From: Cryptomeria japonica | Taxonomy: Eukaryota > Streptophyta > Pinopsida > Cupressales > Cupressaceae | Length of the DNA stretch: 64,000 bases | Assembly (NCBI RefSeq): GCF_030272615.1 | Contig: NC_081408.1 | Coordinates: 336,132,793-336,196,792, forward strand | Direction of reading: 5' to 3' | In this document: piece after piece, positions 22,471 through 32,624 of the stretch | Layout: each line of letters starts with the position of its first letter | How positions within the stretch are numbered: position 1 is the stretch's first letter | The notes under the pieces: generated by a model | What the model saw: only the letters and a program-made list of their open reading frames with translations | What the model was told of the DNA's origin: nothing | Database searches by the model: none | Translations under genes and position numbers: made by a program

Positions 22471-22711
22471 CTCTTTGTGTTTGTGTTGGGTGGTTGTTCT
22501 ATGTTTTTTCATTTTTAAAATTCTTCTCTATTTTGTTGGTCTTTTAGTGTAGTTGATGGCTCTCTATTTGCTTTGTTGGGTTTTGGTTGTGTTTTGGTGG
22601 GGGTTTTCTTGCTAGATGTGCATTCGTCATGCACTCTTGGGGTTGCTTTGCGGTTATGTAATGGTATGGGCCAATCACGCTTTTATTAATCAAAACATTA
22701 TAAATGATTAC

Positions 22712-22800
22712 AAATACTTAAATTCTTAATGCTACAACATTCACAACCTCTATTCATTTATCAATTTATCATTTGATCACATGATACTAAAATTCATACA
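22712..22800 (+). other. Duplicated 3' flank of copy A, continued
   Basis: Resumes the similarity to copy B (shared words atgctacaacatt/atgctataacatt and tttgatcacatgat). This is the right limit of the visible duplication. Confidence 0.6.
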
Positions 22801-24365
22801 ATTGCTTCAATATATTGAGGTCTTTACTACAACAAGACTCATTCTAGAAACATAACTAACATGTTAGAATTTGTGTGAGCGTTATACATTTTGAGTATGT
22901 TCATTTAATATTTACGTGCAACTCAAAGTGGGGTAAAAGTTTATTGGTGAAATTTGTTCACCCATGACATTCCCTATGTAGTTTTTTGTCTATTTAGAGA
23001 TAATATCTTAGCATAACTGACATAATAATTTATGAAATCATATTAATTCCCCTATCTCTTTATCTATTTATAAATATATGTTTCATAGATATTTAGCCCT
23101 AACCCATCCATTTACAACAATATAACCTTCTAGTCACAAACTTTTCCCTTTCAATTTAGAATACAAAATTCAAATTTTGTCAATTGGCCCCTTTAACTTT
23201 TCTACATTGAGCTAACTAAACATATTTTTTACCAATGATATGTGTTGGTATCCAAAGATATCCAATGTGTTCATTCTAATCATCTTCATATCCATAAATC
23301 AAGAATTCAATCATTTTAGATGAGATATCGATAGTAAGACACTTTGATTTGGTTAATTAAAAAATAGTAAAAAAGTTACTTCTTAGGAAATTGCTTATTG
23401 TATTTGATATTGTTCATTTTCAAATGGTGGATTAATGCATAGTGTCATCATAGCTTGGTTATATGGTAACATAACATGATATTTATTAATACGCCTATTC
23501 AGCTCTCAAAATGACAAAGGAAAGAACTACACATTAGACCAAGTTTTATGATATAATATTACAAGATACTAGAACAAATCTAAAGTATAGATAAACCTTT
23601 ATGATCACAAATCTATCTAAAAACTGTGAATTTTTCTTTAACATAATTACTAAAAAAAAATTATACATTTCTATTACTAATTTTCAACTACACATAATTG
23701 ATTAAACTAAATTAATTTATAATTGTAATTATATACGTATGTAATGCTTATGCATTCTTTTTAGCTTCAAGGCGAAGTCTTCAACTTTGTTTTGGTCTCA
23801 AACTTTTTTTCATTCTTTGGAAATTGTTCATCTGTTTTTCCGTGAAAAAGAAAGTAAAATTCTAAATCGAATAATCTTGACAGAAGGTGAATTATTTTAA
23901 AGCTAATATTTTGTTTGGTTATATGGATGAAAATAAATTTGTTTGTTTCCTTTAGGCTTTTATTTTTAACAATGAAAGACAGTTTAATAATTGTATCAGA
24001 AGATATAAAATCGGATAGCTAAATTTATACCATCTTAAATATTAAATATATATTAAATTATGTAAATTAAAAAAAAAATTGTTTGGAGAAAGATCTTATA
24101 AGTTGATTTTTTTTTTCTTGAGAGAGAAGAATTAAAGGGTATTTTTTTATCAATTTTAGTTCAGTTATAATCTCTGTCTCATCCCTTATGATGTTTGGGC
24201 CTTGCATTCAACAAGACTTGATTACTCTGGGCTCATTCAGAACTATTCAACTTCACCAATAAATAAAAAAACTTTTAAAAACGATGTATTAAAATAATCA
24301 TTTTTCTTTAATAAAATAATCACACCTGAAAATAAAAATGAATACAATTATAATCAACTATTAAA
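22801..24365. other. AT-rich DNA, no gene recognised
   Basis: No coding or transposon motif. Many homopolymer A/T runs. Confidence 0.4.
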
Positions 24366-25712
24366 GTGAGAGAACAAGAGCATAAAAAGTAAAGAAGTGT
24401 CCTAATCATCCAATCTAAAATTTAATAGCGATATGCAATATTGTCTTTCTTTTAAAAAAGATCGGCATATCTTTAACCTTAAACTTGCAATGAAGGTTAT
24501 TAAGCTTAAAGTTTTTTAGAACGAACAATTAAACTGAGAGAACAAGAACATAAAAAGTGAAGAAGTGTCCGAATAATCCAATCTAAAGTTCAATACTCAA
24601 TTTTGCCTTTTTTCTAAAAAAGATCAGCATATCTTTAGTTTTAAACTTGCTACGAAGATTATTAAGCTTAAAGAACAAACCATTAAACTGAGAAAACTAT
24701 TAATTTTAAACTAGTAGAGAAAATATATAAATAAAACATAACAGCTGAAAGCAAATTAAGACAAACACACATAACACAAGTTTTAACGTGGTTTACCACT
24801 AAGTGGCTACGTCCACTAGAAAGTAGGGAGAATGATCTATTAACCAAATATCCAATACATCTCCATACATGGGCTGCACACAGCCATTTATACAAATGTA
24901 TTAAGCTATGAAACGAATAGTTAGTAGAAGGCGAAAGGTCATTTAACCATTGGGCTTCACATTCCCAACAATCACTCCGTGAAGGCCAACCGGTACAGCC
25001 ATGCACTCTGACATCCACTGCTCTCCATTTCAATTCTTACAGAACCAGGCCCATGATATATTTTAACTTCACCAAACTTTGCTCACGAAAACTTCAAATG
25101 AGCCTTCTCCAACTCAAACCAGAGTCAAAAATGTTTTCCAACACAAATTCATTGATTATGCCAAAATCAAAACACCACTTCCAATAGGCTCATAAAACAC
25201 TTCTCCATCGACATAAGAATCCGTATATGCATATTCAATCTTTAGTTTAGCTTCTTCCTCTGTAATGTTCTCAAATTTAGGCAATTTGATGCCCGCAACA
25301 CCATTGCTTGGGAGATGCCCTGCATTCATAAGAAAACATCGAGTGATCCCTGTGGTTCCAACCAATCTTCTTTCTCCCTTTCACGCTCTCCTAAGCAGAG
25401 AAAAGATATAAAGATATAGAACATAAAAAATGAAGAAATGTCGTAATCATCTAATCTAAAGTTAAATAGTGATATTCGATATTATCTTTCTTTTAAAAAA
25501 GATTAACATATCTTTAATTTTAAACTCACTATTAAATTTTTTTTAAAAAGAAACCATTAAACTAAAAAACAAGAACATAAAAGGTGAATAGGTGTCTTAA
25601 TAATCCAATTTAAAATTTAATAACAATATTCAATGTTACCTTTCTTGAAAAAGATCAACATATCCTTAATATGAAACTCACTCAGAAGGTTATTACGATT
25701 AAAGAAACATCT
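24366..25712. repeat. Four-unit ~160-bp tandem repeat, split by an insertion
   Basis: Units at about 24366-24533, 24534-24689, 25396-25554 and 25555-25712 share gaacataaaa(g/a)gtgaa, tccaatctaaa, aaaaaagat(c/t) and acata/catatcttta words. Units 2 and 3 are separated by ~700 bp of unrelated sequence. The array ends ~90 bp upstream of the DUF4220 start codon of copy B. Confidence 0.75.
24690..25395 (-). mobile_element. Insertion in the tandem array, LTR-like fragment plus unknown ORF
   Basis: At 24770-24830 the minus strand carries the GTGGACGTAGCCAC...AAACCACGTTAAAACTTGTG stretch, a sequence widely seen in plant copia LTRs. At 25365-25156 (minus) a 69-codon ORF ends GSGVLILA. Its even, non-repetitive composition looks protein-like, but I do not recognise it. 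The insert borders and a target duplication could not be defined. Confidence 0.45.
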
Positions 25713-25716
25713 ATAA
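25709..25716 (+). promoter_or_regulatory. Possible TATA box of copy B
   Basis: CTATAAAG about 85 bp upstream of the ATG at 25800. The spacing suits a plant promoter, but TATA-like words are common in this AT-rich DNA. Confidence 0.25.
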
Positions 25717-25799
25717 AGTTGGAGGTTCTCATGAGAATTAGGGTGTACATGCTTTAATTGTTCTTTGGAGCTACCTTCTCTGTTTTTGTTTGGGAAGTC

Positions 25800-26336
25800 A
25801 TGTACGCGGGAAGTTTTTCAGCGATGATTGTGTTGCAAGATTTTGCGCTGCGTGTCCCACTAGAATGGTTGGTGACGATTTTAGTACTGACTAGCATGAT
25901 GTTGCAGCTTGTTCTGGTTGTTCTGGGTGCACGCAGATATCTTACTTTAAGTGGCCTTTTGCGTTTTATGGTTTGGGGAGCCTACATTTCTGCGGATGCC
26001 GTGGCCATTTCTGCACTTGGGACCATGATGCACAGCGATCGGAGGGAGATGTATGAAATATGGGCTCCATTCTTACTCATGCATTTGGGAGGACCAGATG
26101 CTATAACTGCCTATTCCATGGCTGACAATGAGCTTTGGTTGAGACATGGATTCAATATGGTTTATCAAGTCTGCATGGCAGTGTGTGTCATGTATGCATC
26201 ATCACTGAAAGGCTACCCATTAGCTACTGCTATTCTTTTGCTGCTTGTAAGATTTATTAAGTATGCAGAAAGAACCCTTGCTTTGAGGTATGGTAATTAT
26301 CTTCGAATTGCCATATCGAATCTGTCAACATTCTAA
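25800..26336 (+). CDS. DUF4220 N-terminal membrane domain (copy B, part 1)
   Basis: An open frame of ~178 codons from the ATG at 25800; the codons before it up to TTG 25758 lack an ATG. Family hallmarks in order: LLRFMVWGAYISADAVAISA, WAPFLLMHLGGPDAITAYS, the DNELWLRHGFN motif (nearly invariant DNELWLRH) and FIKYAERTLALR. Hydrophobic segments at about residues 18-40, 46-66, 78-90, 115-135 and 140-158 fit a multi-pass membrane protein. The match ends at ALRYGN. After that the frame runs off to a stop at 26334-26336 while the protein continues in another frame, through either an intron not recognised here or a frameshift. The family is clear; activity is unlikely. Confidence 0.85.
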   Translation: MYAGSFSAMIVLQDFALRVPLEWLVTILVLTSMMLQLVLVVLGARRYLTLSGLLRFMVWGAYISADAVAISALGTMMHSDRREMYEIWAPFLLMHLGGPDAITAYSMADNELWLRHGFNMVYQVCMAVCVMYASSLKGYPLATAILLLLVRFIKYAERTLALRYGNYLRIAISNLSTF

Positions 26337-26338
26337 AT

Positions 26339-27153
26339 ATATGGAGATAAAAGGTGTTGCAGAAAAGTGGAATTATGTTGTTATGGGAGAGGATCAAGTG
26401 GAGAGAATGATAGAACAGGAGCAGGCCTCCTCTACACGGAAAGGAAGAGGGAAAAAAGAAGAGTTAGAGATTTCTTCATTGAAAGGAAAAATAGTAACTA
26501 TTGAGGATATCAAGAGCACTGATATTAGAGGTAGAGGCTGCGATCTGTGTGTTTCCCATGCGTTGTTTAAAATGTATAAGCGGAGGTTTGGGAGTTTGTA
26601 TTTTGTTGAAGGGGATTGGAAGGAGACCAGAGCTTTTTGGGTTAACCGTAGTGGAGGAGAGGCATTCAGAATTGTAGAGATGGAGTTAAAATTCATGTAC
26701 GATGCTTTTTTCTCCAAGTACAGCAACCCATGGTTCACTAAGTGGGGAATGGTACTGCTCTTTCTCAACATTACTCTAATGGGAGCGGCAGGGTATCTGA
26801 TTTTGGGAGAGAACGAAACCAGACAAGCACAGAGGACGGTGACATACGTTGTGATTTCAGTAGCTTTTGTGGTTGAGCTCTTGCAGACATGGCGAGTTGT
26901 AGTGTCCAACTGGACCAGGGTCCACTTAATTTGTGCTTATGTTGTGGGATTTAGGCGCCGAGAAAGCCATATTGTTGAGTGGTGCAGATTGAAGGTGATA
27001 AAGATTACTATGGTTGTGCTAGGCAAGTTTGAGGATATTGTTGGAGGAAATAGATACTTGAGCAAGGTAGTTGGAGGAAACAGATACTGGAGCAATCAAA
27101 TTCTGCAACACTGCCTGATAGAGACTTGGCTTAATAGATCTCCTCTAATGTGA
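26339..27153 (+). pseudogene. DUF4220/DUF594 middle region (copy B, part 2)
   Basis: The frame resumes with YMEIKGVAEKWNYVVMGED, the YxVMGEE stretch that follows the membrane domain in this family. It then has a charged linker and a FKMYKRRFGSLYF region. Two membrane segments follow: WGMVLLFLNITLMGAAGYLIL, and TYVVISVAFVVELL leading into QTWRVVVSNW. A short repeat (VGGNRY twice, 27046-27085) is absent from copy A. The frame ends at a TGA (27151-27153) where copy A has TTT, so this is a point or local mutation unique to B. Continuing in the same frame after the stop gives KMAGLFPKPDSF, the next part of the protein. Confidence 0.8.
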
Positions 27154-27516
27154 AAGATGGCTGGACTTTTCCCGAAGCCAGACAGTTTTATAGTAAGCTG
27201 GTACATCGAACTAAGGCATACCCACAACGAGTATGTCGAAGATGATCTCAAAGGCTTCATTTTTGAAATCCTCAAAGAGGCATGTTCTGACAAGTATAGT
27301 ACTGAAGAATGCAAACAGAATGTTTACAACTTTGAGAAGAATCTGTTTCAAGCAGATTCTGAAATCCTGAACATCTCAGAGTCTCATGGCAATCTGGAGG
27401 AGGTCATTCTGATGTGGCATATAGCTACTACTTTATGTCATTCTGATGTGGCATATAGCTACTACTTTATGTGACTGGAAGAGAGAATTGCTGGAACAGA
27501 AAGAGGATGAGAATGT
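27154..27516 (+). pseudogene. DUF594 N-terminal half (copy B, part 3)
   Basis: In frame with part 2 after its stop. It encodes FPKPDSFIVSWYIELRH, acidic helices, and ILMWHIATTLC, the conserved (I/L)LxWHxAT motif that opens DUF594. A perfect 34-bp tandem duplication (27404-27437 repeated at 27438-27471) adds 34 bp and shifts the frame. Past it, the other frame gives DWKRELLEQ and KEDEN up to the insertion site. The last five bases, AATGT (27512-27516), are the copia target site. Confidence 0.85.
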
Positions 27517-28002
27517 TGTTATAACTGATGCTGCTCTAGCATGTAGCTAGATTAATTTAGTTAATAGTTTTTTTGTTTATTCATGCAAATAAAGCATGTA
27601 TTCCAGCATGCATTAATCTTTAAGACTATTTTTAGTTTTGTTTTTTGTATGAGTTTGTTTTTAGTAAATAAAGCATGTTGTGCATGTACTTATTGTATTC
27701 TTAATTTAGGGAATAGTTTGTTTTTTTTAGTTTGAGAGCCTTAGTAGCTTTCCATGCAACGCTAGGAATATATTTAGAACTGCAATTATTATTAATTTTT
27801 TTAGGCTGCAAATTATTTATATATACAGCCTCTATGTAATTTTTTAATTAAGCTTCAATAAAGAAATTGGTGTGTGCAATTCCAAAAAACAAGGCACTTT
27901 GTTTTTTATTTTGAATTGTGATTTCTTTTTGCAATTTATTCTTTTTGCTATTATTGTTTGCTAATTGGTTCAGAGAGGATAGGTCAGGTTCAAAATTCTA
28001 CA
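27517..28002 (+). repeat. 5' LTR of copia B
   Basis: Starts TGTTATAAC, ends TTCTACA. TATATATA at about 27819-27826 and an AATAAA polyadenylation-type word near 27857. Confidence 0.9.
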
Positions 28003-28004
28003 AG

Positions 28005-28019
28005 TGGTATCAAAGTAGG
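28005..28019 (+). promoter_or_regulatory. Primer binding site of copia B
   Basis: TGGTATCAAAGTAGG, matching the initiator-Met type over the first eight bases, two bases after the LTR. Confidence 0.75.
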
Positions 28020-28070
28020 TAAAATTATTTGTCTTAAAATTTTATTGTTGGAATTTCGCCAAAGTAAATC

Positions 28071-29252
28071 ATGTCGAATTCTAACCCTATGCCTGTTCCA
28101 GAATTTGATGGGAATGATTATGATTATTGGTGCATTAAGATGCTGACCTTTTTGATTGGAAAAAATTTGTGGGAGATTATTGAATCAGGTTATGAAGAGC
28201 CAGCTGATTGGAATGCCCTTACAGCCAATGAAAGAACAACAAGAAAGGAAGCAAGGAAAAAGAATGCTCAAGCTTTGTTTCACATTCAGATAGCTCTTGA
28301 TAAGAGCTTATTTCCAAGAATATCAGGAGCAACAACTGCCAAAGATGCTTGGAAGACTCTACAAGAAGCTTACCAGGGTAGTGATCAAGTTAAAGTGGTC
28401 AAGCTTCAGACATTGAAGCGAGTTCAAAAATTTGAAGATGCAAGAAGCTGAAAGTATAAGTGATTATTGTGTCAGAGTCAAAGATGTGGTCAATAAAATG
28501 GCTACACTTGGGAAAATTGTAAGCAATGAAGTTTTGATAAAAAAGGTGTTGAGATCTTTGACACCCAGATGGAATCATGTAGCAATATTCATAGAAGAAA
28601 AAAAGATTTAACAAAACTACAGTTTGATCAACCGGTTGGATCCCTGATGTCTCATGAAGAAAGATTGAAAGATTCTTTTGAAGGTGTAGAAAAAGCATTT
28701 TCCTCTAAATTGTTAATCACAAAAAATGAAGATGCAAGCAGCAGTAGTACCAAAATCAATCAAGGCCAAGGTAAAGGGCAAAGCCAAAATTCTTCAAGAG
28801 GTAGAGGAAGAGGTGGCTCAAGAGGAAGTGGTGGTTTCAGAGGAAGAGGTAGAGGTAGATTTGATAAGAGAAATGTTCAATGTTACCATTGTAAAAGGTA
28901 TGGCCACTTTGAAAGAGAATGCAGATTGAAAGAGGGTAAAAGTGCTAACTATGCTCAAGAGAGTAGTGACAATCCTCCTGATCACTTATTTTTATCTTAT
29001 GCCAAGGGTGAAAATACTAGTAAAGGTGTTTGGTACCTAGATTCTGGATGCTCTAACCATATGATAGGGAATGAGAAGTTGTTCTCAACAAAGGATGGAA
29101 GTTTCAAATCCAAGATCCAACTTGGTGATGATAAATCATTGGAGGTTGCTGCCAAAGGAGCTATGGAGGTCCAAACAAAAGAAGGTATAAAGAGTATTCA
29201 TGATATTTCTTATACTCCACAATTGAAGCACAATTTCTTAAGTGTTGGGTAG
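28071..29252 (+). pseudogene. Copia B gag and protease region
   Basis: The ATG at 28071 (MSNSNPMPVPEFDGNDYDYW) opens the gag UBN2 domain with the LWEIIESGYEEP stretch. A frame change near 28434 and a second at an A7 run (28598-28604) are needed to follow the protein. Then come a Gly/Arg/Ser-rich linker, the zinc knuckle CYHCKRYGHFEREC (CX2CX4HX4C) and the protease WYLDSGCSNHM (active Asp in DSG). It ends at TAG 29250-29252 inside the LLSVGQL-type motif; a CAG to TAG change is likely. Confidence 0.9.
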
Positions 29253-30632
29253 CTATGAGAGAAAAATTATAAAGTAGTTTTTGAGAATAAGACATGTACT
29301 ATCTATGATAAGAATAATGGTAATAGAGTGATCACTGTTGTTCCTATGACAAAAAAATAGGATGTTCCCCTTGAGGTTTGGTGAACATAACAACAGTTTG
29401 GCAAATATGGCTTATGAGGATTCAAGTTGGTTATGGCATCTTAGGTATGGGCATTTAAATTTTCATAGTTTGATATTTTTAACCTCACATACATTAGTTT
29501 CTAGTTTGCCCAAGGTTGAGGAACACAAGGAGGTTTATGAAGGTTGTACTAAAGGAAAACATGCAAGAGAAAAGTTTCCAAAGGGCAATGCATGGAGGGC
29601 TCATCACCCACTTCAGCTTCTTCATTTAGATATATGTGGTCCTATGTAGACTAAGAGTTTGGGTAAGTCATCATATTTCATCACTTTTATTGATGATTAC
29701 TCACGAAATTGTTGGGTATATTTTTGAAGGCCAAAGATGAAGCCTTGGATACATTCAAGAAGTTTAAAGCCCTTGTGGAAAATGAGAAAGGGTGCAAGAT
29801 CAAATGTTTAAGGACTGATCGTGGAGGAGAGTTTTTCTCAAAAGCTTTCCAAAGTTATTGTGATTTTAATGGCATCAAGAGGCAACTTACTACTACATAC
29901 ACACCTCAATAGAATGGAATAGCTGAAAGGAAGAATCGTATTGTGGTTTAAATGGCAAGGTGCATGTTACAAACCAAGGGATTGAGCAATTCTTATTGGG
30001 GAGATGCAGTTGCTATAACGGTGTACATCCTCAATTATAGCCCCACCAGTGCACTAGAAAAGATGACTCTTTATGAAGCTTGGTATGGTAAAAGGCCTAA
30101 TGTTAATCATTTCAAAGTTTTTGGTTGTTTGGCTTATGTGCATGTACCTGATCAAAATAGACAGAAATTAGATGCGAAGAGTGAGTCATGTATTTTTATT
30201 GGGTATGGGGAGAAAAGTAAGGCTTATAGATTGTATAATCCCCTCACTAGCAAGCTTATTGTCTCAAGAGATGTGATTTTTGATGAAGGGGGAGTTTATG
30301 ATCATCAAAAAGGCCATGTTGAGAAGCCAAAATCTGTTTTGAATGATGATATAATTGTTGATATTGATCATGAGCAACCAACTAATGTTTCTGTATCTAG
30401 TGGTTTAACTCCACCAAGCAGCCTTTCATCAAGTTCTTCAATACCAAGTTCAAGTCTAGCTTCTTCTCCAAGTTCTACTAGGAAGGTAAGAAAATTGAGT
30501 GATATCTATCAAAGGAGTGGAAATCAAGTACATGAAGAAAACCCAATAGGTGAGATAGTGAATTTTGCTTTATCAACCAAGGCTAATTTTGAACCATCAT
30601 GTTTTGAAGATGCATGTACTAATGAGGTTTAG
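29253..30632 (+). pseudogene. Copia B integrase region
   Basis: The core reads WLWHLRYGHLNFHSL and, further on, EGCTKGKHA (the HHCC zinc-binding module; the first Cys is Tyr here). Then HLDICGP, FITFIDDYSR, RTDRGGEF and NGIAERKNR give the D,D,E integrase residues. Frameshifts sit in an A7 run (29351-29357) and a T5 run (29721-29725). Stops include TGA 29256, TAG 29647, TAG ~29910, TAA ~29949 and TAG 30630. After integrase comes the GKRPNVNHFKVFGCLAYVHV stretch usual for copia, then a Ser-rich linker to RT. Confidence 0.9.
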
Positions 30633-32075
30633 GTGAAAGTCATGGAAGAAGAGATGGATTCCATTCACAAGAATGACACTTGGGAGTTAACAAAACTTCC
30701 ACATGACAAAAAAAGGATTGGCACCAAATGGGTCTACAAGACCAAGTTTAATAGTGATGGGAGTGTTGAAAGACACAAAGCAAGATTAGTTGCTAAAGGC
30801 TTCACACAAAAGTATGGAATTGATTATGAAGAGACATTTGCACCAGTAGCAAAACAAAAGACCATAAGAATGTTGATTTCACTAGCAGCTCAGAAGAAGT
30901 GGAGCATACATCATATGGACGTGAAAAGTGCCTTCTTGAATGGGTACTTAGAAGAGGAAGTATATGTGGAGCAGCCACAAGGTTTTGAAGTGGAAGGAAA
31001 AGATAATTATATCTACAAGTTGAAGAAGGATTTGTATAGCCTCAAGCAAGCACCAAGAGCATGGTATGCTAGGATTGATGGATACTTTCAGGAGAATGGC
31101 TTCCAAAGAAGTAAGAGTGATCCTACCCTTTACTAGAAACAAGAAGGTACTGATGTTCTCATCATAAGTTTGTATGTTGATGATCTTTTGTATATGGGTA
31201 GTAGTTCTAAGATGAAAGATGAATTCAAAGCTACTATGATGAAAGAATTTGAGATGAAAGATCTTGGTCTGATGAAATATTTTTTAGGAATGGAGGTTTA
31301 TCAAAGTAAGGATGAGATTTTTATTTGTCAAACAATGTATGCACAAGATATGCTGAAGAAATTTAATATGACTGATTGTAACCCTGCCTCCACTCCAAGT
31401 GCTCATGGAGTTTTGCTATGTAGAGATGATGGTGCTAATTTAGTTGATGAAACAACTTATAGAAGCATTGTGGGGAGCTTAATGTTTCTAATCCACACAA
31501 GGCCTGATATTGCCTATTCAGTTTCACTTGTTTCAAGGTATATGACAAATCCATCTGAAATACATATGAAGGCAGCCAAGAGGATTTTGAGGTATGTGAA
31601 AGGGAATTTAAGTTTTGGTATTCATTACTACTCTTCTGAAAAGTTCAATCTTGTAGGATTTAGTGATTCAGATTGGGAAGGTAGTATGGATGACCATAAA
31701 TCTACATCTGGAAATTGTTTTTCTTTTGGTTCTGGTTTGATTACCTGGAGCTCAAAAAAGAAAAGTATTGTTGCCCTCTCATCTACAGAAGTAGAGTATG
31801 TTGCAATTACCTCAGCAGGTACACAAGCTCTTTGGCTTAGAAAATTTTTGGAAGAAATTGGAGAAAAACAAATTCAGCCTACAGTAATTTATTGTGACAA
31901 TGTGAGTGCCATCAAGTTAGCTAAGAATCCAGTTTATCACAGTAGAACAAAGCATTTTGATTTGAAATATCACTTCATACAAGATTTGGTGCAGAAGAAG
32001 GATGTCGAATTGAAGCACATCAACACCCAGGATCAGCTAGTAGACATATTCACCAAAGCGGTTGCGAAAGCTTAG
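30633..32075 (+). pseudogene. Copia B reverse transcriptase and RNase H
   Basis: In frame with the upstream part. RT begins EEEMDSIHKNDTWEL, with VYKTKFNSDGSVERHKARLV, IHHMDVKSAFLNGYLEEEVY and the catalytic LYVDDLLYMGSS. RNase H has FSDSDWEG, LSSTEVEY, YCDNVSAIKLAKNP and LVDIFTKAV. One internal stop (TAG 31134, Trp expected) divides it; the frame ends at TAG 32073-32075. The catalytic YVDD is intact, unlike copia C. Confidence 0.95.
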
Positions 32076-32128
32076 TTTATAGCATTACGAGATAAGATTG
32101 TGAGCCCTCTCAACATCAAGGGGGAGTA

Positions 32129-32619
32129 TGTTGATAATTGATGTTGCTCTAGCATGCAACTAGATTAATTTAGTTAAAATTTTTTTTGTTTATTCATGCA
32201 AATAAAGCATGTACTCCAGCATGCATTAATCCTTAGGACTATTTTTAGTTTTGTTTTTTGCATGAGTTTGTTTTTAGTAAATAAAGCACGTTGTGCATGC
32301 ACTTATTGTATTCTTAATTTAGGGAGTAGTTTGTTTTTTTTAGTTTGAGAGCCTTAGTAGCTTTCCATGCAATGATAGGAATATATTTAGAACTACAGTT
32401 ATTATTAATTATTTTAGGCTACAAATTCCTTATATATACAGCCTCTATGTAATTTTTTAATTAAGCTTCAATAAAGAAATTGATGTGTGCAATTCTAAAA
32501 AACAAGGCACTTTGTTTTTTATTCTGAATTGTGATTTCTTTTTGCAATTTATTCTTTTTGCTATTATTGTTTGCTAATCAGTTGGTTCAGAGAGGATAGG
32601 TCAGGTTCAAAATTCTACA
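32129..32619 (+). repeat. 3' LTR of copia B
   Basis: Starts TGTTGATAAT directly after the purine tract, ends TTCTACA, followed by AATGT. Confidence 0.9.
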
Positions 32620-32624
32620 AATGT

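Larger units (their letters stand above)
20307..22694 (+). mobile_element. 5'-truncated LINE-like retrotransposon with extra 3' ORF
   Basis: Bounded by a 17-bp near-perfect direct repeat (acattataaatgaYtac at 20290-20306 and 22695-22711, one mismatch). Copy B has the uninterrupted sequence at the matching place (about 33795-33815). The 5' end enters directly into a degraded RNase H domain (plant L1 type). The 3' end is a G/T-rich tail ending ttttattaatcaaa. Length 2.4 kb. Variable long target duplications and 5' truncation are typical of LINEs. The unusual part is the second coding-like region (about 20870-22470) downstream of RNase H. Confidence 0.7.
27517..32619 (+). mobile_element. Ty1/copia retrotransposon (copia B) inserted in DUF594 copy B
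   Basis: LTRs 27517-28002 (486 bp) and 32129-32619 (491 bp), flanked by a perfect AATGT duplication (27512-27516 and 32620-32624). A primer site starting TGGTATCAAAG lies at 28005. The polypurine tract caagggggagta (32117-32128) abuts the right LTR. The single-polyprotein order is gag, zinc knuckle, protease, integrase, RT, RNase H, i.e. copia. It is inactive: about nine stops and four frameshifts. The LTRs differ by a few percent. Copy A carries no such insertion at this point, so the element arrived after the gene duplication. Confidence 0.95.

Noticed and set aside
26394-26909. 171-codon minus-strand ORF
   Set aside because: Antisense shadow of the DUF4220/DUF594 middle region.
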